The position numbers and the translations under genes were made by a program. The notes beneath the pieces are model-generated. The model was given only the letters and a program-made list of their open reading frames with translations. It had not been told where the DNA came from and ran no database searches. A stretch of DNA of 64,000 nt from Psococerastis gibbosa (taxonomy: Eukaryota; Arthropoda; Insecta; Psocodea; Psocidae). This document shows positions 47,023 through 58,954 of the stretch, in pieces. Location: contig OZ020486.1 in the NCBI GenBank assembly GCA_963971405.1, positions 10,501,419-10,565,418 on the forward strand, written 5' to 3'. Each line of letters opens with the position of its first letter. Within the stretch, counting starts at the first letter, position 1.

Positions 47023-47408
47023 TCGAAAAGCTTATGCATGAGGAATGGTGGGTTTCGTATACTAGTGTGTAGCCGTGCAGGTACCAGAACTTAGGTACAG
47101 GGACACTCGTGCGCCGACGGAAACGCGAGTTTGAATTCCTGAGGGCTCATTAAGATATGGTAATGAGGGGTATGTCGGCGTCGTGCTCGTTTTTGTCTTC
47201 AGTGTGGTAAGGGTGTTGTTCTGGTTGACATCCAATTAATTGGTTCTCTCTCATCCAGTAAGAATGCCTATTTCGTTTTTCGGCTTTTAATGGATTTTTG
47301 TTGAAATTTTAGTCTGGAATAAATTAATTGATAAGTGATAAGCCTGCCAGTCTTCAAGAGAAGTGCTGCTTTTGTGTTTCTTTAGGGGGGTGTCGGGAGG
47401 ATTATATG
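47023..47408. other. Unassigned DNA
   Basis: A weak box-B-like word (gcgagtttgaattcc, near 47124) hints at another tRNA-related SINE. It is not convincing. Confidence 0.3.
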
Positions 47409-47628
47409 AATAAATAAATAAATCTTGACTTTTTGTTGTTCTATTACTAAGCCAACCTAGCGAAGTTTGGGCTATAATACCCTCTCTTACACTCAAATAG
47501 GATGACCCGGGACCGCCTACTTTACATGCACTACGAAGCCTGTCCAGAAAATGTAGCTGGTGTGGGACTCGAACCAACAACCTTTTGGGTGAAGGTCGGA
47601 GTCTGTACCTCTACTCTACAGGTTACAC
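47409..47628 (-). mobile_element. tRNA-Glu-derived SINE, copy 4
   Basis: Same family, minus strand, more diverged (tctactctacaggtt at the 5' end). Confidence 0.85.
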
Positions 47629-47874
47629 GTTACATATTTTTTTGGTAAAACACGAAACTCCTCCCTTAACGGTCTTTTGCTTTTAATAATGTAGGACATG
47701 CAACACTGAAATTCGGTGCCAAACTCAAATTTTCATAATATTATCCAGGATTTCGGGTGAGTTACCAGGGGTGCCGTTTTTTGTAGTCATAATTGAAATG
47801 GCTGTTGTAGGTATAAAACTTTTTTGTGACGTCATTATGTTAAAAATCCAGAGAAATTGTGAAATCGAATCGTA

Positions 47875-48181
47875 AAGCTGGCCATTCACGAGGGCTCCAA
47901 ATGGACTCGCGCCAAGCCAAATGGCGCGTCCTGTTCCATTTGGCATTAGCGCCATTTAGAGGGTCATCACGACTACGCTGAACCAGTCGCTCCAAATCTT
48001 TCAAATTGCACAGTGTAAAAGTATCTCTTCCATATCGTCACACTGTACAATTTGAAAGATTTGGAGCGACTGGTTCAGCGTATTCGTGATGACCCTCTAC
48101 ATGGCGCTAACGCCAAATGGAACAGGACGCGCCATTTGGCTTGGCGCGAGTCCGTTTGGAGCCCTCGTGAATGGCCAGCTT
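47875..48181. mobile_element. Foldback element, 307 bp near-perfect palindrome
   Basis: Two arms of about 140 bp (47875-48016 and 48040-48181) are inverted copies with few mismatches around a ~23-bp spacer. The outer ends aagctggccattcacgaggg and its complement are flanked by TA on both sides (47873-47874, 48182-48183), as in Tc1/mariner-type insertions. Confidence 0.85.
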
Positions 48182-48183
48182 TA

Positions 48184-48362
48184 TATAGTAACAGGAAGAC
48201 GACTGGCCACTGCCACTGGTGGGACGTCCTCAAAACGCTGGAAGGATCAGTTGGAAACTGACCTTCGCGAGCTGGGAGTCCGTAGATGGTGGAGCGTTGT
48301 ACCAAACTCAGATGACTGGAGGACTGTTGTCGCGCAGATCAAAGCTCATCAAGGGCTGTAGA
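48184..48362 (+). mobile_element. RTE-like LINE 3' end
   Basis: The plus strand reads SSKRWKDQLETDLRELGVRR then WWSVVPNSDDWRTVVAQIKA and HQGL before a stop. This is the classic C-terminus of RTE-type reverse transcriptases. It is followed at once by the (AAG)n tail. Confidence 0.85.
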
Positions 48363-48367
48363 GACAA

Positions 48368-48444
48368 GAGAAGAAGAAGAAGAAGAAGAAGAAGAAGAAG
48401 AAGAAGAAGAAGAAGAAGAAGAAGAAGAAGAAGAAGAAGAAGAA
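48368..48444 (+). repeat. (AAG)n microsatellite, LINE tail
   Basis: About 25 AAG units directly follow the reverse-transcriptase stop codon, so this is best read as an expanded 3' tail. Confidence 0.95.
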
Positions 48445-48449
48445 AACCA

Positions 48450-49330
48450 TGAATATTTCCTGTGAAATTCGACTTCGTAGAAAAAAACTAGTGGCGTTGG
48501 TGTCCCGGGGTGTCCGATTTGGTCCTTATACTTTATATAGTAGCTTATGTGCCGTACAGTATGTGGGTAGATTGCAATGCGGACTTGTCAGGCTGTTGAC
48601 AAGTTGTTTAATCTGTGGGCAGACCGAACTCATTCTGGTAGACGACATGGCACCAACTATAAATATATTGCAGAGTTAAAATGTATTGTATCTTTCATGC
48701 GTGTTAGCACATAAACCAAGTTCCCTTCCCTCATTCTCTGTCTGAATAGGTCTGCCCAATATTTACGTATTAGCGCATTGCATTGCCGATAATTGATAAA
48801 TAATTCAATAATACAATATATATATATATATAAAATAATAGGTACAGTAATATAATTTTACTCTTGTCTGATTGACTATACTGCACCTACTGTAGCTTGT
48901 AGGTAACATTTTATGTCTTAATTGTATTCCAACAGTAGTAGTAGTAGTAGTATTGAGGAAAAGAAAGGATAACATTATATAATATACTCGTACATTATTA
49001 TACCTGAAACTGCCATTTAAATTAGAAAAAAAAGGAAAATATAATAGAAATAAAAAATACTTAATTCCAAAGGTAGACTAATTAGCCATTTTATTAATTA
49101 TACTACAGTACAAAGAGTTCTCAGTCATTTGCCTGGCAGCTAGAGTGGGTTCATTATATTTATAATTATTAATTTGAATTACATTTTGCAAAGCCACTGC
49201 TAAAAGTTCACTCGATAAGCAGAAGCTTGGTCGTGATAATTTAATTTATTAATTAAACATTTTCTCAATATATTGGACTTTGTCCGGGGTTACAAGAAAA
49301 AAGTGAATTGTTATTAGTTTTAGTTCGCAG
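48450..49330. other. AT-rich DNA, no gene recognised
   Basis: It holds a short (TA)n near 48818 and an AGT trinucleotide run near 48934. Confidence 0.4.
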
Positions 49331-49830
49331 ACGTAGGTCTTAGCCCATTGAGCGGCCCAAATAGGTACGATCAAGTACGTAGTGTACTGATACTCTCGCG
49401 CATAACATTTGTAGTTTAATTTCAACTTTCCTCACCAGCCAAGAAAGTGATCTCGCGAAGCTACTCCGAACAGAGGAACTTGCCTTAAATGCGTCAGGAT
49501 TGGAGAAAGAGAAGCATTCAAGGTGCTTATACCTCAGCTTTCTGAATGAGGGACATTCACAAAGTATGTACTCCGCCGTCTCATTCTGTTGGCTCCACCA
49601 TCTGCAGTTAGTGTCACTCAGCCTGTTGAGTCTGTTCATGTGAACTCGGAATGGTACATGGCCTGTCAGCAAAGCAGCAACTGTCTGCGTAGTTCTCCGA
49701 TCCTTATCCAGGGGTACTAATAAACAGATTAGAGTGCCTAGGTGTCGAATATTCCCAGTGTTGAAAAAATTCTTTTTGTACTCGTTTCTGTAGTATGTTT
49801 TTACCATTTGCTGGGCAGTTGCGTTTCAGT
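49330..49830 (-). mobile_element. LINE ORF2 end with RNase H/zinc-knuckle-like tail
   Basis: The minus strand frame (49807-49340) reads ALLTGHVPFRVHMNRLNRLS, then CRWWSQQNETAEYILCECPS, then FRKLRYKHLE. This LLTGH...C..C...ETAEHILCECP pattern closes ORF2 of I/R1/Jockey-type LINEs after the RNase H domain. The 5' part of the element was not recognised beyond 49830. Confidence 0.78.
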
Positions 49831-49869
49831 ACAGTTTTATACAGATTCTTTTCCTAAAGGAAATATCTC

Positions 49870-52560
49870 TGACACTTGTCGGGGGGTCTTCTTCTTTGCC
49901 CGGGACCCATACTAGTCAAATTTCAAATATCTGACTGACAAGTAAGTATTTTAATCCCTTGTCTACATTCTGTGATCAACAAGGAGTTTACCACGGGGTT
50001 TGTCACCGCTACGATGGCGTCCTAACTGTCGTGTGTTTGTAATGGTAACATGAAGGTCTGTTTAAAAAAATTTAAGCGCGCCAAAGTAGCCCAACTCTTG
50101 CAGGGTCAGATCCTAGTTTTTCGTCCTGGCCAAAGACAAATACGCTTCTCCAGAAATTTGAGACACCTACCTACCTACCGTACCTATAAATTTCCAATTT
50201 ACATTTAAGTTTTAAAAATTCAAGTGCGAAGGGGTACGTTTTTCCCATTTCATATGCATTTTTAGCCCCGCACGCTCCCCACCTCATCAATCTGGACTTC
50301 AGTCATCATTCCACACCGGAGAGGAAACTGGGATCTCTTCGCAAACTGAGGCGTACCTACCTAATTCTGGTCATGGTTCCCAAACGAGATGATCCATGAC
50401 CATTGACCGGGCCTTGGATGAACTAGTTCCAATTCAACTCTCGTCTAGGCGCAGCGTCTTTGTTTGAAGACATCAATTTTGGGGTCCCTGTGTCCCTCTC
50501 ACTCAGTTTCTGACTGCGTCAGTGTATTGGGTTCCGGCTTCCTTTCCATCCAGCATAGATTATAGGTTACCACAGTTGGTAATTTACAGTAAGTTATCTA
50601 CCCACCACATCACAATGAGGAGAGGGTTTTCCCCTGTTCAGAATTTTTCTTTCTGGCCAAAGAATCGCAGAATTATTTGAAAGCCATGGCCGCGGCTGCA
50701 CCGCCATATAATTGGTGGGTGGTCGGTGTGAGGGGGGGGGGGGAGTTTGTGGTACCACAGTCCTTTTCACTCAATTCCTGGCTATGCATTGGGTTCTTCC
50801 AGCATCAGTCAATCAGTCTGCCATATTTCGTAATTGACAATAAATTACCTACCGGCCCCAATCCTGACTCGTGTCTGTATACTTGGTTAAGTCATGTTTT
50901 CAGCAGTTACATTGCGACAATAGCGAGCTTGTCCACTGTCGCTTGCAGCCGGAGTAGGTTTACATCGAGGACGTATACCAGTTTTCCAAGGGCCAAAAAT
51001 GTAATCATACCGAAGCAATATAAATAATATCCATATTCGTGGGGTCGTCGGCATTGGACATCCGACCAATGGGCCACATTACAAGTAGACCTAGGGTCAT
51101 AAATAGTCTTTCAGGACATTATTACCTTATATATATAATAATGCCCCCATCCTGTACGTCTCTTTGTAGGATCGTGAATGGGCCGATTTGATTCTTTGTT
51201 TGGAAACACGATGTTAGGCGCGTCACGGGCGCACAGGTGGCCACTCCTGCCACGCGTGGGAAGTGCTCTTCCCAGTGTCCAGTGCCCACGCACCTTCTTC
51301 CGGCTCCATGGGTCCAGACTCCAGACCAACTGGAAAGCCCAGAGATGGGTTAGGCATCACAGGGCCGGCCCAAGGACGGCCGTGTACCTTTTCTTGTTTG
51401 CCCTCGTTTGATGACATAGGGTTTTAAGCTCGGCTTGTTCTTCTGAGAGCCCACGCACTTACATTCTTAAGGCGGCTCCGGCTTCCCGGGGTCGGGTTGA
51501 TTTTGGAGTACTGTGCGATGTTGTATCACATACGTGAGAAAAATAAACGGAGCTGCTGTGTTTGTAGTTTATTATTTAATTGGTTTGGTAATGGCGCGAA
51601 TGGTGGAGACGGGAAGGGGCTGGTTTTGTAAAGGAAAATAGTGAATGTGTTAGGTTTGTTAAATGAACTTTACATAGAATTATAATTACAAAGACTTTCA
51701 CAGCCGGAGCTATGTGACGAAGCAGTAGAATCCGGGATGATAGGCCGTGGTCGTCATCATCTGTGGTCGACATCTTCAGTAGAATTGCGTAGACTTTTAA
51801 TATGGTATCCCGGGGCTCACCAGTAATATAGGTACATTACACAGCCTGGTCACTTTCATATGCCGAAAACCTTTTTTTAACGAACATTAAACCCACAAAA
51901 AGATCATTTGTCATATCGTTCATAAAGATAAGAGAGAGTAGGCTTGTATGAGAAAAATAATGCTTTCTTCCTAGGTCTACGTATTGCTGAGTCTTAATCC
52001 TTACAAAATTCGCTCCCAAACGGGTACGGGCCTATTTATGCCTAAGCCCATTTTACAGCGAAAAAAACAAAACTTTGCTGTTGTACACTTTGCACTTACG
52101 TGTTTTGTAGTTGTAGAAGTCGCATACATGGGTTATACGTGGAATCGCACACAATATAATTGATAGAAAGGTGGGGACAAGGTCCACTTGCAGTATTCCC
52201 CATTTTTATAATAATGTCTATTGACCGTGACCAATGGCTACGGTACTGACAGATTAGGCAATCTTTCGCCTGTCATGTTATACAGGTATGTAGGAGGGCA
52301 GGCATCGAAAATGAAAACGTCAACTTGGAACTTAATATTTTGTGAGGTCCAATTCGGGCATGTCCCATTGCATTGTATAGTACCTGAACCTAAAGACTAA
52401 ATTGTGCATAGGTTGTTTAGTTAATAATTCAGAGCTAAAAGCTAGCAGAAGGCTAAGTTGCGATACTGTATTGTTCTGTTAAAATTTCAGATGGTTATAG
52501 AGAAAATAGCGCAGATGCAATGTACAAAAAAAAAATAAAATACAGAAACGCATAGTAAAG
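49870..52560. other. Mixed unassigned DNA
   Basis: It includes a partial local duplication (about 50490-50600 against 50755-50860, both with tgtattgggttcc-like words). A repeat-F copy lies at about 51690-51785, with G runs near 50732 and 52573. No gene was recognised. Confidence 0.35.
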
Positions 52561-52631
52561 CAAGGCTAAACCCGGGGGGGGGGGGGGGTGTCAGCAAATA
52601 AATTTTAGCCCTCAATCATTTTTTCATTTTT

Positions 52632-53262
52632 ATGAAAATGCTACGGAACAGATACAAAAATGTCTACCATAACCTTACACACACAGCCCGTCACACCAGA
52701 CTAGCAGAAGATCGTTGCCTCAAAATACCACAATTCAAAACGTCGCTATTTAAACATTCCCATACATATATTTCAATAAAGGTCTATAACTCCATCCCTC
52801 TATCAATTAAAAAAGCCCCAAGTCTCAATATATACAAGTCCCTTATAAGGAAGTCTATTAAAATTATCATGCGAAATTACCTGTCCTGAATTGCCTTGCT
52901 AAAAAGTTAATGCTAAAAGTTAATGTTAATTTAAAATTCATTTTATTATATTATATTTTATTTTTGTATTTTAATAACACGCATGAATTTTAATAACTTT
53001 AATAATTTTAATAACTTAAATAGGTACGTTGTTTTTAATAACACGACCTGAAGTTAATTGTTTTGTTTTGTAACACAATTTTAAAAGAATTTATTTTGTA
53101 TTGTAGATTAAGTGTTTAGAATAAGTTTTAATATAAATGTTATCTATTAGGTCGAGGGGCCCATCACGGGAATTCCCAAAGGTGCCCCTCTGAACCACTA
53201 ATGAAATGTATGTAGAATGTATTCCTCGATAAATAAAATTTACTTTACTTTACTTTATTTAA
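52632..53262 (+). mobile_element. LINE 3' end C with (TTTAC)n tail
   Basis: The plus frame reads ...FKTSLFKHSHTYISIKVYNS then IPLSIKKAPSLNIYKSLIRK and stops at 52889. An AT-rich 3' UTR follows, containing ggtcgaggggcccatcacgg, and ends with taaaatttactttactttac. The YNS(L/I)P motif is shared with LINEs A and B. Confidence 0.8.
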
Positions 53263-53287
53263 TTAAAAATACGTAATTATAATAAGA

Positions 53288-53415
53288 TGCATGAGGTCTT
53301 CTACAACTTAAATGAGCAAATATTTAATATCTTGTTTTCTTAATTAAATAAAAAATTAGAAACCTTTAGAAACAAAAGAATTTGGAATGCCAATTTCGTA
53401 TGGGACGTACACGAT
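53288..53415 (+). mobile_element. Right-arm fragment of the ATAA/TTAA-flanked palindromic family
   Basis: ggtcttctacaacttaaatg and the following tract match the right half of 56853-57258. Confidence 0.5.
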
Positions 53416-53480
53416 ACTCACCCGAACGAAGACAGGAATGAATGATACTTTCCCTGTTGGCTTATAATCACGTACGCAAG

Positions 53481-53728
53481 GAGGCTGTTTACAAACATGG
53501 CCAACTCCAAATTGTAGAATTTTTCAGGAGAGTGGATTTTCTGTTGAAAATTGCATTAAGTTTGTAGCTAACCCTAGACTTCCCAGCGCTTCTGTGCGCA
53601 ATCTGGCTGCATTTTTCACTTTATTTTACAACGTGCAGGTGGGCATTAAAATTTTCTGCAAGGTCGGATCAAAACCCCATTTTGTAAAAAAATGGAGTTG
53701 GCCACGTTTGTAACCAAGCTCCTCATAT
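53481..53728. mobile_element. Miniature TIR element, ~248 bp
   Basis: The ends ggaggctgtttacaaacatg and (complement) ggagcttggttacaaacgtg share ggccaactcca beyond. No clear target duplication. Confidence 0.6.
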
Positions 53729-54372
53729 ATAACGCAATAGATGGACTGCGAAAAGATTGTGGCCCTTATATTTTATTATAGAGATCCTTAGAAGTATTTT
53801 AAGTTCCACACCAAATTACCTAATTTTTTAAACAATTTGGTCGTGTTCATCATGTCATTGAGGAATTTTTGTGTAAGACTGGCCAATATTCCAATGACTA
53901 ATACCCCAAAATTTTACACCACGAACCGCCACTGATTTTACTATACATTTCACACGACAATTCCTGGGTATGGTTTTGTAGTAGGGCCTAGATGTTCGGT
54001 GAACAGTTTATACTTGGCTGCAGTATAATAAGACAAATAAGGAACCATAATGAAAGAAAGTGTTAGACTGAATGAGGTTTTGTTATTATAATAATTAGTA
54101 ACTGAAAGACAAGAAAAAAATGGGGGAGGAGTTCTCGGAGAAGAACAATGGAGACCCTTGCCATCTGGAAGGTCCTACAAAATAGACTTCCAAATTTGGA
54201 TACCTGAATATACCTGGGAACCTGCGCAATTAGCCGCTCTGTCCTCTATATAAAAACCTATTTTCCAACAAATTATTCTCTGGAATTTCCTGTGTTGATA
54301 ATGATCATTATATTGTATTATCAAACTATACGACGCAATGAGTGTCTTAGTAGTCTTATACTAGTCTTGATA
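53729..54372. other. Unassigned AT-rich DNA
   Basis: No gene or element end was recognised. Confidence 0.4.
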
Positions 54373-55044
54373 AGGCGCGGTTTCCACCGACCTCTAAGTG
54401 CAAAATACACATACGGTGACGTGGTAGCAGACATTCAAGACTTAGGCGGGGTTTCCGGCGACTTCTCATTGCAGAATGCACATGACATTGACGGAAATTT
54501 GAATTTTTATCTTTATAGAAATCGATTAAAATGTTTGTACTTAAAGTATCCCATGACGCCATTTTTTAATTTTAGGTTGTTTGTTTGTTTGTGATTTTAC
54601 TCTATGATCATCCATTGATCAATGGGGTTCATTTGTGGCGTCATTTTGTAGATGGCAGCACCAGTTGCAATGATATCAAAGCGTTGATTTTCCCATAAGC
54701 CTCAATACTAGTTTAAAATGATTTAATGAATGAATTAATGAATTAATTAGATGCTAAGAGCTTAGTTTTCGCATGCAAACTGCGTCCATTTTGAATAATA
54801 TGGATATCGGTTTGTCGTCAGCGAACCTAGTGACCAAAACTGTCCCTACAGAACCTCATTTTTACTATGGCATAGAGTAAAACAAAAATTACCGTCAATG
54901 TCATTTGCATTCTGCAATGAGAGGTCGGTGGAAACCCCGCCTTTATTAATGATATTAATATAAAATAAATAAATAAATAAAAATATCTGCTACCAAGTCA
55001 CCGTATGTGTATTTTGCACTTAGAGGTCGGTGGAAACCGCGCCT
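54373..55044. mobile_element. Palindromic element H, copy 2 (interrupted)
   Basis: The same ends as 40629-41025 (aggcgcggtttccaccgacc). The centre is interrupted by element G at 54621-54860, which split the central hairpin. A short A/T insertion with (AAAT)n replaces part of the right arm. Confidence 0.78.
54621..54860 (+). mobile_element. Non-autonomous element G, copy 3 (nested)
   Basis: It begins aatggggttcatttgtggcg and ends tccctacagaacctcatt. It is shorter than the other two copies by an internal loss of about 100 bp. The unoccupied target can be read at about 40858-40880. Confidence 0.75.
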
Positions 55045-55136
55045 AATTAAATAGTAATTGTATCATGGGCGTGCACAATAGGTAGTAGAGCCATAAATAT
55101 GGAAAATATACTACTAGTATAGTCTATCGGTATAGG

Positions 55137-55559
55137 CATTGGCGTAATTAGGGAAGAGTCCGGGGGGGGGGGTCAGCCACCCCCAGATACTTGTCAAGCC
55201 CCCCCCCCTCCCAGGATTTTCCAGGAAATAAAACAAATTGATTGAAAACATTTTAATAAATAAACGATTAATTAATAAATACGAAAGTTTTTTTCGCAGA
55301 GCAAAAAAATAATTTAAAAAAAAAAAATAACTTTTTCGCTCTATCGCTATTTTAATGTATTGTATTATATTGGCAATTTCGGTGTTACGGACTGTTCTTT
55401 TGTCAATGTTTATGTTTGAATCTGTCCTGCAATCATGGATATTAATATCTTAAATTTTTTGGGGTACTAAGCCTCCTCACCCCCATATTTTGACCACAAG
55501 CGGCACGGAACACATAGAGTCCTAAGACCCCCCAGGTATTTCGGCAATTTACGCCAATG
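55137..55559. mobile_element. hAT-like element
   Basis: The ends cattggcgtaattaggg and (right) caatttacgccaatg, with G and C tracts inside. The flanks ggtatagg and gctataga agree at 6 of 8 bases. Confidence 0.55.
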
Positions 55560-55726
55560 GCTATAGATACCTACTACTGCCTAGAGTTTTTGGGCAATTG
55601 GTGATGTCAAATTTCATTTTTTTTATTGCAAAAGTATGCTGGCGTACAATTTAGGGTAACTTAATTTTATATACTGTATATATTTTAGGTATAAATGTTT
55701 TTTTTAGAATTTATAAATTAACTTAA

Positions 55727-56444
55727 GGCCAAACCGGAGGGGGTCACGTGACTGGCCTGGAAATGTCTTTGCAGAGGGTTCGTAATATATGTTTTAAACC
55801 GCAGTGGTATAGTAAAAATCGATAGAAGGGTATAGTATACGCGTAGACATGCTTACACTATTGACTAAACCAAAAATTACAATTACATTAGGTCTAAAAT
55901 TTGTGCATGAAGCAATTAAAAACATACCTTTTAGAACATTTTTACGTGTCCCACAGGGAAGAAAAACCTCCAACTTTTGTAATGAAATGCACTTTAGTCA
56001 GAAGCTCAACACTTAATTTGACAGTAAAGCGCCGGAAATAGGTAAAACTGCAATTATTTGAAATAATACAAGTCAAATACGGAACAGGTAAGAGACGCGG
56101 GGGTTTGTTTATAAAATGCATATTCAACGATCTCGTGGCTGGAGACCGTTATCAATATGGCTGCTAGTGTAGCCTGCACAAGATAAGTACGCAATTCGGC
56201 GGGGAAATAGCCTGCACAAGCTAACTACTAAACTATTGAGTTTTTGACCGGGTCCAGGTATCCGCTTTGCTATGCTGCAATGTGTAAGACTTTGATATTT
56301 TTTGCGTTGGTACTTATCTCTGATAGTTGGCTTATAGTTAACGGGTGCCTCGTAAGGCATATTATGACTCCCGCCGCTCCAGTTCTATTATATTTCTATG
56401 TATTCAACGCTCATCGGTCAAGGCCACAACCCTCCGGTTTGGCC
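55727..56444. mobile_element. TTAA-flanked TIR element, 718 bp
   Basis: The ends ggccaaaccggaggg and ccctccggtttggcc are flanked by TTAA on both sides, the target of piggyBac-type elements. The small frames inside do not look like a transposase. Confidence 0.7.
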
Positions 56445-56852
56445 TTAAACCTATATTAACAAATTAACCAATAATATGTGTAAATACAAAATTAGGTAAT
56501 GATTAAAACTTTAACGGATTTTAGCCCATCTCGCATATAGCTAGGCTAGGCTACAATAATAATCAAAATTATCTTTTTTATGCTAACTGAACTATGTTGG
56601 AAGTGATGCCGTAAACAGTCTACTTTCAGACACGGAAGGTCCAATTATTTTCTCTCTATGTATGTTTAGGCCCGCCCTATATTGAGACAGTGAATAAGTA
56701 ATAGGTGCATAATTAAAAACCAGTGGCGGCTCCTCATAGAAAGCTGCAGAACTGCTGACGATAGGTAGAACAATAAGATCGGACAGATCGGAGCTTATAA
56801 AAAAGCAATTGGCCGTGAAAAATTAATGTAAAATAATTTTTCAGACTGTTAA

Positions 56853-57258
56853 GAGGACATGCTACTTAGAATATAAGCACCCCTAATTTGTGGTTTTTAT
56901 GGACTTTTTATTTGTTATTTAACTAAAAAAGCAAGTTAATAAAGATTTGGCTCATGCTAGTTGTAGAAGACTTCTTCATGCATCATATAATAGCAAATAT
57001 TATATTATTTTTTGGTACCTTACTTCTTTCACAAAAACCATTGGGGACTAACATTTCGCGTAAAATAGAATTTTTGGAAAAACTACAAAACCGGAAATTA
57101 AAAATACCCGATTATATGATGCACGAAGTAGGTACCTAGTCTTCTACAACAGCTTAAATGAGCCACATTTTTTATAACTTGCTGATTTAATGAAATAAAA
57201 AATAGAAAATATTCCATTTTGGGGTGCCAACTGCCAATTTTCTATGTAGCATATCCTC
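56853..57258. mobile_element. Palindromic TTAA-flanked element J, copy 1
   Basis: Ends gaggacatgctac and gtagcatatcctc with TTAA both sides. The arms share ggctcat...tgtagaagac and related words, so it folds back over most of its length. Confidence 0.75.
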
Positions 57259-57262
57259 TTAA

Positions 57263-57655
57263 ATGAAATCAGTTACATGCGATAATATGTCACTTTTTTT
57301 ATTTCTCAATATAAATTTCTCGTATATGGCCGCATCTATTGTTGTCCCTGTTCTTTCGTGGTTGCTTAGTACAGAGCCCCCCCCCCAAAAAAAAAACGGA
57401 CTAAATCATTAGTAGGCTATAGTTTGTAGACTTACCTTATACCTACCTGTAATATTTAAAAATACTAAATTTTTAATTAAATTCCCCCCCCCCTCGCACA
57501 ATATCTGCCTATGGCCATGTCAGACAGCCCTATCAAGGTAGGTAATCGGATATAGTTTTTCATAATATACCTACTTGATATCTTTAAATTTTATTATAAC
57601 AGTTATTTCATTGAGACTAACTTTTTAACAGGGTATTACAGTAACTATAGTAAGT
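57263..57655. other. Unassigned AT-rich DNA with C runs
   Basis: C runs occur at about 57379-57387 and 57485-57493. No gene was recognised. Confidence 0.4.
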
Positions 57656-57660
57656 ATTCA

Positions 57661-57868
57661 GGACATATAGAGTAGTGGTACGGACTCCAACTTTCACCCG
57701 AGAGGTTGTTGGTTCGAGTCATACACTTACTACATTTTTTGGTCATGCTTCGGAGGGCATGTAAAGCAGGCGGTCCCGGGCCTTCCTAGTTGAGTGTAAG
57801 AGAGGGCTTTATAGCCCTAACTCCGCTAGGTTGGCTTAGTAATAGAACAAAAAGTCCTTATTATTTCT
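57661..57868 (+). mobile_element. tRNA-Glu-derived SINE, copy 5
   Basis: Plus strand; agtagtggtacgg, gactccaactttcaccc and ggttcgagtcata are read in order, then the shared body and a tail ending aacaaaaagtccttatta. Confidence 0.87.
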
Positions 57869-57920
57869 TAGAGACAACAATCAGGCATTGCAGGCATATA
57901 TGGTGTATAGCTTAACGAGC

Positions 57921-58176
57921 AATTGAAGCGCCTAGAAGCCAAGGGGTGTAAGTGACATTTTTTACGTTTTGAAGTTAAGTGTACCATACTGCTACTCTAG
58001 CTGTTATTTGTCCTAAAAACCAACTGGAACAATGGGATATGTCATTTAGACAATGCTAGAATTCATAGAAAGGTGGTATGCCTATACATTTTCAATTGGA
58101 TTACAAATTTTAGCATCAACTAACTCGAATCTTTAATTTTGTCACTTGCACCCCTTAGCTTCTAAGCCCTTCAATT
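57921..58176. mobile_element. Miniature TIR element, 256 bp
   Basis: The ends aattgaagcgcctagaagcc and its imperfect complement (gcttctaagcccttcaatt) are about 36 bp long, extending through aaggggtg.aagtgaca. No clear target duplication. Confidence 0.65.
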
Positions 58177-58954
58177 AGTATGAGCTTCATGTATTAAGAC
58201 AGTAATGCGCTAGTGCATAATGACTCTGAGAGCTGTTGGACAATTTAAATGCAATTCGCTATAAGCCGACGCGTTATGTTTACGAAGAAGCAGGTATACT
58301 CATAGATGAGCGACGCATTCAAGGCTAGTATACACGTGATTATACTATCTGTAATCTCTTTTTATAGGCATTTCTAATTCTTGGTTGTCATCTAATGAGC
58401 CAGAACTCAGAAGTCAGCGCCTGAGACTTATATTGGAATTGTGTCGTAAACGTCCAGCTTAAGCCTATAAAATCCTAATGATAAAAGACCATTCGGCATT
58501 CTTACATATGTTCCTCACCTTAGATGGAAAAAAGAAAAGAGATGTTGATCACGGTGAACATATAGCCTACATTCCCTCTAAATGTATATGTTATATATTT
58601 TATAGATATTTTTTAATCTAGTATATAAAGGGTTAATATACTATTCAATATTGAACCGAAATTAGAGGATTTAGGTTAGGTAAAACGAGGAGGTTACCTC
58701 TTCGACCAAAGTTAGTTTAATGTCACTGTCATCTACTACTACTCCAAACTGCAAAATAATTATGTATTGAATCAGAGCGAAATCAGGCGAACGTTGTACT
58801 GTACTGTGTCAAAAGACACGGTAACTTTGAATTTTGAACTTTCTGCACATTCAATATAATCTAGGGTAGTAGACAAAATAAGAAATTTACAGTACCTTTA
58901 CATTTTTTATTTTGACATAAACAATAAAATATTATGAATAATTAATTTCAATAA
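58177..58954. other. Unassigned AT-rich DNA
   Basis: No gene or element end was recognised. Confidence 0.4.

Noticed and set aside
47100-47150. A second tRNA-like SINE head (gcgagtttgaattcc).
   Set aside because: Box A is not convincing and no second copy was found.
50887-51010. A minus-strand frame (FGMITFLALGKLVYVLD) resembling a membrane helix.
   Set aside because: No splice sites in a useful phase and no tetraspanin signature.
53418-53490. A strong minus-strand donor (CGG|GTGAGT) with a short open frame (YKPTGKVSFIPVFVR).
   Set aside because: The candidate acceptor lies inside a miniature transposon terminal repeat, so the exon is probably chance.
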